A stretch of 64,000 nucleotides of DNA, from NCBI GenBank assembly GCA_025769875.1, contig JAGFNK010000072.1:90572-154571 (forward strand), in the 5' to 3' direction. A program made the position numbers and the translations under genes. Below are positions 45,570 to 56,406 of the stretch, in pieces (positions within the stretch are counted from its first letter, which is position 1; each line of letters begins with the position of its first letter). Source of the stretch: Russula earlei. Its lineage: Eukaryota; Basidiomycota; Agaricomycetes; Russulales; Russulaceae. The notes beneath the pieces were generated by a model. That model was not told the origin of the DNA and ran no database searches. It saw only the letters and a program-made list of their open reading frames with translations.

Positions 45570-45856
45570 GTGAGTCACCTCGGCACAAAGGTTGAAAGCG
45601 GCCGTAAACAGCCGTCGTCTAGTGGTTGGGGTCAGATCAGCATTATGGAGTGCATAGCCACATGTCGCCTCATTGCCTGCATCTCCACCCTTTCCTTACA
45701 GATCCAACGCAATCCCCCAAACGACCAAAGGGTCTCTCCACCTCGTCATCCTCAAATAGTGATCAAGAAGTCCGTTATCAGTGGCTGGCATTTCTGATCG
45801 AATCAATCGTCGATCACGTGATCGATCCATCGCCGCATTTGGAACGCCGCCGCTAA
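45570..45856 (+). pseudogene. Truncated copy of an unknown gene's 5' part (duplicate of 47.85 kb)
   Basis: CAGATCAGCAT...ACGACCAAAGGGT...CTCGTC at 45640-45750 parallels 47870-48030. The open frame ends SDQEVRYQWLAFLIESIVDHVIDPSPHLERRR. Part of the duplicated unit that also carries I66 copy C. Function unknown. Confidence 0.35.
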
Positions 45857-46241
45857 CATCCGAACGTTCGAACACAAACACAACTTCCTCAGAAAATGGG
45901 AATCATGTCCGTTGACCGGACCTTACATGATTAGGATGACACCCTGGTTTCCAGCAACAGCAAGTTTGCGAGCTCACAATTTACAAATGTAAGTGACCTC
46001 TTCATGTACAACGTGAGAAAAGCCAGCCGAAAGTAGCTCGTCGTGCGGTGAACACGGGGTGAAACACCGAAAAATTTCTCCCGTCTCGCCACTTTACTTG
46101 ATTCGATGCTCTAACAATAAGTACATCGCGAACAATGAGCAGCGTATAACTCTCCCGATTCTCTTCACTAGCTCTTGGAACGGCCTCTGATTGTTTCGGG
46201 ACCATCCTTTTTCTAATCGTTTGTCTACGGTACATGGTTTT

Positions 46242-46819
46242 CTACTCTTTGATCGGTGTAAAGACCCATTGCTGATTGGGAACCAAGTCCGAGCCCTCGA
46301 ATAAATCAAGAGACACCTGGATCAGGATAGTGAGCAGAAAGTCGAATAACCTCCGTAGAATGTTACTTTAGTGTTCTTTTCCCTCAGCGTCCAAAAAAAG
46401 ACACGGAGGCTGAGGCGGATAGGATCAATGATACTAGAAAAATCACAATATTAGCTGAAATCCAGTGGTGAGAAGAGGGATACACCTACGAGTACGTGTT
46501 ACTCTTTTCCTCGGTTTCGTCGATTGCCCACTCCGTTCCAGTGATCTGAGGTGCGAGGTAACTCCAGATGAAACCCTCTTCCGGTTTAGTGACAAACCCG
46601 TGGACGCTGAGACGATAGCGATTGTTCACGACATGCTCGACGACCCACTACGAATAATATTCGTTACAAAGTACAATTAATGACAATTGGACGTACAATG
46701 GGATGATGATCAGTGCCAATAATTGGCTTGGCTGCGGCTGGAGTGTCATCGTGGCCAGGACACTGGCCGAGAGCAACGTTAGTTATTTTGTAAAGTCCAT
46801 TAGACAGCTTGGGAGACAT
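46242..46819 (-). CDS. I66-type (mycospin-like) serine protease inhibitor, copy C, intact
   Basis: Exons 46697-46819, 46490-46647, 46367-46433 and 46242-46316 give 140 residues with no stops and the same phases as copies B and D. Exon 1 MSPKLSNGLYKITNVALGQC, exon 2 WVVEHVVNNRYRLSVHGFV...TGTEWAIDE, exon 3 IIDPIRLSLRVFFWTLREKN, exon 4 VSLDLFEGSDLVPNQQWVFT then PIKE and TAG. Closest to copies A and B in the window. About 1 kb of upstream sequence is also shared with B and, inverted, with D. Confidence 0.65.
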
Positions 46820-47853
46820 GGTGTTTAGACGAACAAGTGCAAGCGGGTGACAAGAATATATAAGAGTATGTATATCAATTCCCTGATTTGGAGCCCTCTC
46901 TGCATGACAGAATAATGACGACATCTTGTGTATTCAATGCGTAATGCGGCTTTCATATTCCTTCGAAATCGGCGGTGGTGTAAAGAAGCAGCAACCAGCA
47001 TTTCCTGTGGAATTTCGAGTCATCACATACCACCCCAATCTGCTGCGGAAGTGTGAGTGTGAGATGGCGACTTCGATTGATGCCCCCTTGATGCATTGGT
47101 ATACTCGAGATATTCTTTCCCTTGAGCCAGTTACGGATCCTGGCTACGAAGCACGCTTGATGTTCATAACTTCCCAAGAGACAAGTATTCTGGATAGGAA
47201 GGTCATTATACTGAATCTCTGCACTTGGCCGCACACAGCGCTTACGTATACTAAATGCATGCACGAGTGTGATTCTGCATCGGACATGTGTACACACCAT
47301 TAACCATGAGGGGAATGATCAGGAGATAACACATGCTGTCAGGGGAAGATGGGTTGATAGCGCAAGATAGGAACTGAGTGAGGCATTTTAAGAGGCACTG
47401 ATCGGAGATTAATGACTTGGAATGTGAATATCTTCATTCGCACTGTGACCTGTAGCTGGGATACACATACAATCTCAGAGAAACGTGATAAGATAAAACT
47501 GGTTCAAGCTAGAGCATCAAGACAAGAGGATCATCATTTCCGCGACAAGGGGGGTAAGTGGAAAGCGGTTTGGGGTTGGTGATTCGGACCTTCTGCCGCG
47601 GACCTTCCTGGAATGGGAACGGGCTTTCGGACGGTCAATGACGGATAGCACGCTGGTCACTGGATACCAATTATAACAAGAAAGAATGGACCCAGCGTTC
47701 GAAAGAGGGCATCTGTAGGACTCTTCCGTTCATAATGATGTGAAAGCTGACCGAGGTGGGGCCGTAGATAGAAAGCGGGGCCTGATCAGGCCTACCGAGG
47801 CGGCTTCGCGATCGAAATCGTGGCCTTGACCGTCGCGACGACTAAGGGACCTC

Positions 47854-48560
47854 GTGACTACGCATGGATCAGATCAGCATGACGTTCCCTCTTCCCTCTC
47901 ATTATCACCTACCTCATCGTTCACACAAGTAGAAGATGCGTTAACGCATGCACCTCCATCCTCGCCTGGCAGACCCGACACAAACCCCAAAATGACCAAA
48001 GGGTTTCGCCCGAGCCATCACCCTCGTCGCACCCAAACGACGATCACGCTGTCCTTTCTCGCTCTCTTTCAGATTCAATCCTACGCATGCGCTACCTCTG
48101 TCAATCTCTTCAATCTTTTCTTTAGGCTAGACTCACCGCCAACGAACACGTCGACCCCGTGTTCGACTGCGAGCGCGTCCACCTCGCGTTTCAGGGACCT
48201 TTTCCTTCCCTTCAGCAAACCGCGTTTAAATCGCTGACCTTAATATATCAACACATCCTCACGTATATGACCTCGTTCCCATCTTCGAGGATGAGAGATA
48301 CACACACGTGGAATATAGATTATTTTCCTTCTTGCTCTTGCCGCCCTCGCCGCCTCGACCGTTACGCAACGACGAAAAAATCAACGTCCGCGCTCATCTG
48401 TTCGATGCTTATTTTCAAGTAGAAGCTGCGGCCTAAGTCTGAGCCATGCCCAAGCAGTCTGAAGCCGTCATTGGGAGGCTCATGAGACGGTTCGTAAACC
48501 CTGCGCTCCCCGAAGCCGAGCCAAAGCCACGATTTCCAGGTAGTCATAATACTAGTAGTG
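47854..48560 (+). other. Unrecognised protein-like segment, frame broken
   Basis: Natural-looking translations appear in two frames: SDSILRMRYLCQSLQSF, RLTANEHVDPVFDCERVHLA, FQGPFPSLQQTAFKSLTLIY (to about 48,260), then after a shift YDLVPIFEDERYTHVEYRLF and NVRAHLFDAYFQVEAA. MPKQSEAVIGRLMRRFVNP follows at 48,446. I do not recognise a family. The 5' part is duplicated in truncated form at 45.6 kb. Confidence 0.35.
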
Positions 48561-48779
48561 GTGAGCATGGCTGCGAGCATGCTTCTGACTGAAAATTCTT
48601 GGGCCAGAGCGACAGACTATCGGATGGCCCGTAGTGGCTGTGGGGTGAAAAAGGACTCAAGAGCAGAAAACGGCGGGATTCTCGCCATTCAGCCAATGAA
48701 TGGGTTTGAGAGGTCCATGTGGTTCATTTTCGTCTGGATTCATGGGTTCTTGGTGAGAAGATGCGACGGCACCAAATGA

Positions 48780-49834
48780 AAAACAGAGGACACCATAAGA
48801 TCAGCTGCCACATTGTCTACAAGGAGTTGACGACTTTCCGTTTTCCGTCTTCCGCATCTGTCACTTCAACAGGCCCACATTCGACGGGACACCATGAGAT
48901 CCGCTGCGACATTGTCTACAAGGAGTTGGAGTTGACGACTTCTCGTTTTCCGTTTTCCGCATGCGTCACGGTCCAGAATAAGACTTGGTTCTGACTCAGA
49001 TAATAAAAATTGTTTTTATTTGGCTAATTATATACAACAAATATTTCTTTAAATAATGTAATTGGCTGTGAGAGAGTGTGGAACTGGATGGATTGAGAAG
49101 GTCGGCACTGTGGCTTGCCCGGGTGACAGGGATGGATGGGAAAGGGCGTTGTGCGGGAATTTGGCCTTCGTTTTGGGGTGCGCCGGTTTGTCAGGTGCCC
49201 AGGTGTTGAGGGCACACGAAGGGAGCTACGATAGTGCGGCATGTATTGTTGGCAGGACAATGGAGGTGGCAAGTGGAAAACGACGATAGGGATGATGCGA
49301 AGGGTAAGGGATCGAGGCTGATGTGGCAGGAGGAAGGATGAAGGAAGGGTCTTACAACGCGTAGCGGTCCCATCGATCATTAGCCAATCCTCTCCAATCC
49401 TCAAACTTGCTCAGAAAATGCGAACCACGGCCGTTGACCAGACCTTACATGATTGGGATGACATCCTGGATTCCAGCATGTGTGAAAAGTACGCGAGTTC
49501 ACAATCTTCAGAAGTGAGTACACTTGAGACATCGAGGACGACAAACGCACAACTCTCCCGATTCTCCTCACCAACTCTTTGTAACTGCATTCGATTGTTC
49601 AAGTCATTTCAATAAATTCGCCCCTCAAGGGTTCCACCCGAATGTTGAGATGCAGTTGAGTTAGTTGTTTGACGGATGGAATGGCAGAGCGGATGGTTCG
49701 AGTGATCACGTGATCAAGATTATCAGGCGAGGCGAGACTTATTCAAAATATATCTACGCTTGCCACTCGACTCAGGAAGAAAACAGTCAGGCCATTTGGT
49801 GGAAGCTTAGTATTGGTAATAGTCTCGATCCTCG
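48780..49834. other. Duplicated spacer, no gene
   Basis: GTCCGTTGACCGGACCTTACATGATT-type sequence at 41095, 45905 and 49425 marks the same segment present three times in the cluster. ACACCATGAGATC..GCTGC.ACATTGTCTACAAGGAGTTG is tandemly repeated at 48789-48830 and 48890-48930. Confidence 0.55.
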
Positions 49835-49851
49835 ATGACCATGCTGCGTAG

Positions 49852-50136
49852 CTCGTCGTCACCGGCGATTTCTTCCAGCTACCTCCCGTCACCAAAGGAG
49901 GCTAACAACCTTTCTTTGCATTTGAGTGCGACGCACTGAAAGCGTGCATTGAACACACGGTCACGCTAACGCAGGTATTCAGACAGAAGGATGACAGTAC
50001 GTACTTGTCCTGGGTCGGGTCGGGTAACGGGGACGAGTTTGTTCAACTCCTGCACGAGATCCGACAAGGTTCCATCACGCCGCTCGCCACAGAGTCCTTT
50101 CGCGCGCTCTCCCGCCCAGCACCGCCCCTATTCTAG
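49852..50136 (+). pseudogene. PIF1-type DNA helicase fragment
   Basis: LVVTGDFFQLPPVTKGG begins at 49852 (helicase motif III of the PIF1 family), then FFAFECDALKACIEHTVTLT and QVFRQKDD in a shifted frame, and after a possible intron EFVQLLHEIRQGSITPLATE and FRALSRP, ending in TAG. N-terminal Walker motifs and the C-terminal half are missing. Could derive from a Helitron or from a cellular PIF1 gene. Confidence 0.65.
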
Positions 50137-50869
50137 AGTGTCATCGACGAATCCATGTTAGCCTCCAGAGTTGAAGCAAATTTTACCCTCTCTGGTTTCG
50201 TTTCCCGGTGGCGGGGTCGGAAGGTCTTAACTCACAACCCGATGAAGATCACTTGTTCTGTCGTCCTCAGGCTTCTCGGTATGTTCTCCACCTGGCCCCT
50301 GTGAGTGCTCACTAGTACATCATTATTGACGGTCAGATAGGTCTTCTCAATCCAAAGCGCGCGACCAACATGCTGTACATTCGTGTCGGGATGCGGTGTT
50401 CAAAGTGGAGTTTATGCTTGAGTTATAGATAATGTGCTGGCTGGCACCAGAAATCACGGTGTCCAGTTAAAAGTGGGCTTGTTACAGCACACACTGCCTT
50501 CCTTGCCGCGTCAACTGGTGTTCTCTATTCACCGTTTGCTTGCTTCCCTTCTTCGTCAACACATTCACTAAGAACTCATGAAACTGACGAAATTAGACCA
50601 CATGGACCTGTCAATCCCATTCATGGATGTATGCCAAGAATCCGGCAAGAAACGGCCATCTTCTGCACTTGCATATCTTCTCCCCTTTGATTACCACTGG
50701 GCATCCGAGGGTCTGCCGCTCTGATATATCCTCAGAGCATGCTGGCCACTTGACATCAACAGTCTTACAGATGCCGCAACCCACGTCTTTCCAATGTTAG
50801 GTCCATGCGTCTTGTTGTTGCATCTGTTATCCATGGGCCAGCGTGCCATCCATCATTGACCTTCTGAAA

Positions 50870-51808
50870 GCCCGCTTCCATTCCAGAAGGTCCGTGGAGG
50901 TTCCGAATCACCAACCCCAACCCGCTTTCCTTACACCCCTCTTGTTATGCAAATGATGGTCCTCTCGATGGAAAGCCGAATTACTCGTGCCATGGTTGTA
51001 CAAGTTCTATATTATCAAGTTGCTCTCAGATGACTCGAATCGTTTGTATCTCACTCTGCTGATCACAGTGCTAGTGAAGATGTTCATATACGAAGGCACC
51101 ACTCGGTCCCCACCAGAATGCATCGGGTCTCGATAAGTGCGTCTCAAAATATTCCATTCAACGTGTGAACATTTCGTGTGAACATGATGGAGGCCTATCT
51201 TGGGCTATGGTGCCCACAGTCATGGTGACCATGGGGCCATCTCCCCCTGCCGGCATGTGTTGAGGTCATCCGATCATCGCCCTCATAGTCAAGGATCATG
51301 ACACATGTCTACTGCGGAATCGCACATCTGTACATGCATTTGGGTCCATCATGCATGCAATAGTCGTTAGCGCAGTGGCAGCGCCAAGAGCAGAAATTCG
51401 GTATAGTGACCTTTCTATTTGGGAGACCTATCTCCTGTGAAGTCACGAACACCATCCTTCAAACGTGCCTTGTAGAGAGGATCGGTGACCTGCTCGAGGC
51501 AAGGCATCGAGGCGATTTAACAAGAACATCTCGGAGGTTTCCACTGGATCAAGAGGACGTAAAAGGTGAGTGACTCGGAACTCCACAGGAAATGCTCCTT
51601 GCTCTTTTTGATAAAATGCTTCTTTACGCCGTCGCCGATTTTACAGGGAGACGAACGCCACACCCCAAATCACCTCAAATGTCGTGATTGTCCTGTCATC
51701 CAGGACTTATCCACTCTTGGAGGAGGCTCCCGATCAGGCAACCATGATGTCCATGTCTGCCCTTATAAATTGCCGCCTTTAGGTGGCCCACTTGTTCGTC
51801 CAAACACC
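50870..51808 (+). repeat. Inverted copy of the I66 upstream segment
   Basis: Reads in reverse the same landmarks found upstream of copies B/C: CCAGAAGGTCCGTGGAGGTT at 50884 matches the complement of 47590-47615, CATGGTTGTACAAGTTC at 50993 matches the complement near 45305-45330, and GTACATGCATTTGGGTCC at 51331 the complement near 45007-45025. It leads into copy D. Confidence 0.6.
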
Positions 51809-52393
51809 ATGTCTGCCAAGCTGCCTACAGGACTGTACGGAATTTTCAATGTCGCTCATGGCCAGTCACCTGGTCACGATCTCACCAAACCCACTATCAA
51901 GCCAATCATTGGTGTCAATGATAAACCCATTGTAAGTCCATTGTCATTAATTTGCATTTCTCAAACGAAAATTATTCGCAGTGGGTTGTCGAGCATGTGG
52001 AAGCCGATCGCTATCGTCTGATCCTTTACGGGTTTGCCACCAAACCGGAAGGTAATCGCGTCTGGGGTTTCCTCGGACCGGATGTCACCGGAACGGAGTG
52101 GATACTCGAACCAGGTCAAGGTCCGGATGCCGCGTTCTCGTAGGTGCACATCTCTTCTTACGCTTGAGTTCGATGTGATGTTGTGATGTGTTTTAGTATC
52201 ATCAAACCTCCCATCCCTGGCGAGCTTGTCCACCTCTGGACGCTGAGGGAAAGGAACGCTCATGTAACGCTCTCATAGAGGTCATTTTGGTTTTCTGCTC
52301 ATTATCTTGATCCAGGTGACCCTTGAATTGCGCGAGGGCCCCGAATCCGGTCCCAATCAACTTTGGACTTTCCTTGCTGTAAACGAAGAGTAG
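51809..52393 (+). CDS. I66-type (mycospin-like) serine protease inhibitor, copy D, intact, inverted
   Basis: Exons 51809-51931, 51982-52139, 52197-52263 and 52316-52393, 141 residues, in phase, stop TAG. Exon 1 MSAKLPTGLYGIFNVAHGQS, exon 2 WVVEHVEADRYRLILYGFAT...TGTEWILEP, exon 3 IIKPPIPGELVHLWTLRERN, exon 4 VTLELREGPESGPNQLWTFL. Exon sizes 123/158/67 are the same as in B and C. It is the most diverged copy and the only one on the plus strand. Same family reasoning and limits as copy B. Confidence 0.65.
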
Positions 52394-54825
52394 ATTCGGG
52401 AAACCCTCGATAGAAGGCGAATTTGTTGAAAAGTTTGAACAAGGATGGTCCTGAAACAATCGGAAGGGTTCCAGGAGCTAGTGAGGAGAGTCGGAAGAGC
52501 TATGCGTCATGCCCTTCTCAATGTTTATGATGTACTCAGCGTTAAAGTGCCGAAACACGAGTTGCTTCCAAGAAAATAGTCAAGTACTGAGACAAACATT
52601 TATGCACGCGGAGATACAAAGCGAAATGAAACTGCCCAAACACGGGCAGCTGGGATGCGCGCGCGCGGAACGGTGGAAAAAAGAAAAGTCAGCGGCGTTG
52701 TCGTATATGTTTTGAGTGTACCCTCGATCGACATCGACATCTAAAGGTCCAGCGGCCTACGCGACAGGTATCCGCGCATCATTGATTTGCCCTGCGTTTG
52801 CTACACGCCGGGCTACTTTCCTTTCTCACGCCGAACATTCCAGCTAATGATTATGCAGGGGGAGAGGACCCGTCACAAAGTGAGTCGGCGTCCACCAACA
52901 CCGCCTTTTTAACCCAAACACTCCTCGCGGTGAGTTCTCGGACCAGATTTAGAACACCGCTCGGCGGCTCAGATATAACGAACGAACGTTGGGAAAATGA
53001 AAATCGAAACGAGAGCAAAGTTCATCCCCTATTAAATAGGTCACGTGTTAAGCTCGCGTGGTCCGGACCATGCCAGCCAATTCATTGGGGAGCCATGGCA
53101 TCCGCTTACACTTCAACATCCGTCAGAAAACAATATCCTCAACTCGATGTGCTCGAATTTTGCGTGCATCGTTTTCAGAGTAAGACAACGACACACCCCA
53201 TACGCATCCAATCACGGGCTTTATCTGTTCATCTACCTGTCTATCTGCTGCCCGACCACGCTCGCCCAGTCTCTACCACAACCTTGAACGGCCATCGATA
53301 TTTTGGCTGTGGTGAATGTATGAGGATTTACTAATATTTGTAATCGGTAAGCGATTTCTCGTCGGTTCCTCTCAATTGTTCTCAGCCCCAGGCAGATATT
53401 CAGGCCACGATGATCATCAATGTTGTGATCAATATCGTGGACGTGAGCGTGACAACACTGCTTAAGCACCTCACCGACCCGTCAGCGCCAAGCGCGCTTC
53501 TAAGGAACGCGGAATATGCGGCTCGCAACGTGCTCAACGTCCCAGTGTACTCACCTATACACTGAGGTCAACACCCGCGCAATGCTATGGGAAGCGTGGG
53601 GGATCGTGCACCGGTGGTGTCCACGCCACAGGTTCAACACGCCGCCTTTTGGATTTCGTAAAAATTTCCTGCGGGGAATGGACGAGCCAATTCTGGTTTC
53701 TTCATTTCCTGACGCGAGCACTGTCATATGCTATCTGCCATTCAGCTCGTGAACAAATGATTCGTGATCGGGTCGCGAAGAGCTTGCGCATAGAACCACT
53801 GCATGACGATATTATTGCTTTGCGATGCGCACAGATATTGCTGTAGAAATGCTACTAAAGGCCGGTCATGGCCAACTCACATGACGTTCGTGATCCCCGC
53901 CATTTCCAGGTTAAGGTTTGTTGTTGGCCACTCTGTTACTGATGATAGAACGCCACACGACATTGCAATGATGAATCACTTCGCTGCGTTACTCCGATGC
54001 ACCGGTGGTGCAACTCCGGTTCATTCCATCAAAAACTGCCTACGATCGCTTATCCCTCTGGAGCAAACGGGAAGTGATACACCTCTCATGACAGTCGTTG
54101 GTCTTTCGTATTCCTGTATTGGCTTGATGGCCCTCCACATGGGCGAGCTCCACGGCAGCGGCAGGAATCGATCACCAGCGTCACGATGTGATCGGATCCC
54201 AACGAGCACGAGCACTGGCAGCCTGAGGTATCATCTCCTTCCCTAACAACAAGGCTGGCCATGCATGCTCCATCGTATGACAAAGCATGGAATCACGGGG
54301 CAAATATAGGTTACACTCCACCTGATACCGTTTGGTGGATCATCTGTTCCCATGCCGTCTGCCCTTCCGAGCCTGTCACGAATACGCAACTCAAGATCCC
54401 CACGGCGGCCTTCCGTCGGTTGCAACGATGCTGCACAACTGAGGGTTTGCTATCGCCATTGGGATTGAAAGCGGTATCAGGACGGCAGCATCCTCGTAAT
54501 ATGGGTGTTGAAGGGGTCGGGGACCACGGGTCATCGGGGTAACCAAATGGTCATAGACGCAAACCGGCCTCGGCCTGGCTGGCACCTCCGTTCTTGAGCC
54601 GATCCAAGTAATGGCCCGTGGTCCCGAACTATGTCGCACCCGAAGTGGCATTGTCGAGGCATCGCTTGCACGAAATGCCGCATGTCAGCCAGAATGCATG
54701 GTGCCATAGCTGAGACAGACATTCCATCCTCTTTCGCGCAGCTAGCCGTCTTGATCACTCTTCTCCACCACCAACTCGCAACCATCGTCGTACTGACTTC
54801 CGTCCCCAGCCAAGGCGGCCCATGA
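52394..54825. other. No gene recognised
   Basis: Frames such as 52798-53334 and 53803-54246 have no motif. TMIINVVINIVDVSVTTLLK near 53408-53465 is hydrophobic and protein-like but isolated. Confidence 0.35.
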
Positions 54826-56126
54826 TAATTCCCAAACTCCTGTTCAACTTCCCCGAAATACCCTCTCTTCCTACCGGTCGAGATTAGTCCTGTACCCGAG
54901 CTGATTTTTCTCCGCACGGTAAAGGGAGTGCTTTCCTTTGTGATCGACCTTTCCTTGCTGGACTCGTCTCTCATCCTCATCATCATCTTGCTAGTCAATG
55001 CGAACCCCTCAATGAGACGGAACGCTGCTGTCTTTCTAGGCTTTCTTCTCCTCGTATTTGGCTTAGAAGTCTCCTTCGTTAACATCTATGCGTTGGTATG
55101 TCCCTTAGATACTCAGATCCGTGAGACTCAGAGAATCGCTCACAATAATTTCTATGCAAGGTACGCTCCTGGCTTTCCCCCTCGGCCACTCTCGAGACCC
55201 TAACCGTCGTTATCCTGGGGATACTCAACGGCGTTGTGCCCATCATAACGGACTCTGTCCTGCTGACACACATCGTCATCGAAAGCATTGAGCATTCAAA
55301 ATCGCTCTTGCGACTCACATTGACCATGGCCACCCCGGTCTTTCTCAAGGTTGGACGTTTGGTAAATGCTGCGACATATATCGCGGCATGCGCCGAGTTC
55401 GTGCTGAGCTCCGTCACCTCCGGAGACGGCGTCCCGGACATGGATGCGCTGGATGCAGCACAGGCGCGGAGCATGGGGATCGCCTGCACCCTCCAGATGG
55501 TCGATGGCTCGTCAGCCAATCCCCCCAATCAATCAGGGCTCATAGACTGATAGGCCCGTGCGCTCAGGTACCAGCTCGTCATGCACCATCTCAACACGCT
55601 CGAACGACGACGCAAGGCCCTGCAAGCTCACGCCCGGTGTGCGTCCTCCCGCGGGCGGTGTTGGCCGCCGTCTGAACACACAGTTTCCACAGCGCCGGCG
55701 GCGACGTCGACGACGCCCGAGGGATCCGCCGCGCTTCTCCTCGCCTCGGGCGGAAACTTCCTGCTGCCGATCCTCCTCTCCGCGGCGCAGCTCGCCGCAT
55801 CCCGCCGTTGGCCGGACTCGGACATGGCGCAGGACCTCGACCGGCTCAAGGTGGTGGTGAACGTGGCCGGCGCTGTGATGACGACCCTCGTCGCTGTGCT
55901 CAAGCGTTGGCGCGTGGCACGCATGGCCGCGCCGGTAGTTGCACCGGCACGGGCGAATGCCGAGGCGACGGAGACGACGCGGTTGTTGGCCAAGCGAACT
56001 GGATCGGATTCGAAGACGTCGCGGGGACGAGCTGTTGCAAGGAAACACGTAATGTTTGATGGTGGGCTGTTTGACATCAACATGAAGGGATATGAAGAGA
56101 TGGCCATCTCCCTTCCTGTCGTGTAG
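54826..56126 (+). pseudogene. Seven-helix fungal membrane-protein-like gene, fragmented
   Basis: Segments in order: PLFLPVEISPVPELIFLRTV then GVLSFVIDLSLLDSSLILII and VFLGFLLLVFGLEVSFVNIY (to about 55,160); TVVILGILNGVVPIITDSVL near 55202; MATPVFLKVGRLVNAATYIA at 55326; MHHLNTLERRRKAL at 55581; GNFLLPILLSAAQLAAS near 55756; DRLKVVVNVAGAVMTTLVAV near 55838; stop at 56126. The pattern of about six or seven helices with MATPV-LK--RL recalls a receptor-like family of basidiomycetes. There is no start codon in the first frame and joints near 55170 and 55400-55570 lack clean introns. Confidence 0.4.
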
Positions 56127-56406
56127 AATACAGATATCCAGTCGATTCGATCGATTCGATGTTGCTAGGACCCACTTACCGGCCCGTCCATCCGTTCGTC
56201 TGAGGGTTAAATAGGTGGGGAGCGTTAGCTCAGTAGAGGTCAGTCAGGCTGATCGCAAAGGGGGTGAAATTACAATATGGGCCTAAAGTAGGGTACAAAT
56301 GAAAAGTGATTAAACATGAGATATTGCATATCAACATAAACCAAGAATGACGATAGTATTTACAGTAAAAAGCCAAATGATGAAAAAGTCCTATCAAGTT
56401 TGTGAA

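Noticed and set aside
54531..55085. 184-codon minus-strand open frame
   Set aside because: It is the shadow of the hydrophobic plus-strand segments of the seven-helix gene.
55533..56048. Arg-rich frames opposite the seven-helix gene C-terminus
   Set aside because: Shadow frames in GC-rich sequence.
56218..56275. tRNA gene suggested by GGGAGCGTTAGCTCAGTAG
   Set aside because: No T arm or matching acceptor 3' strand follows; at most a chance A-box match.
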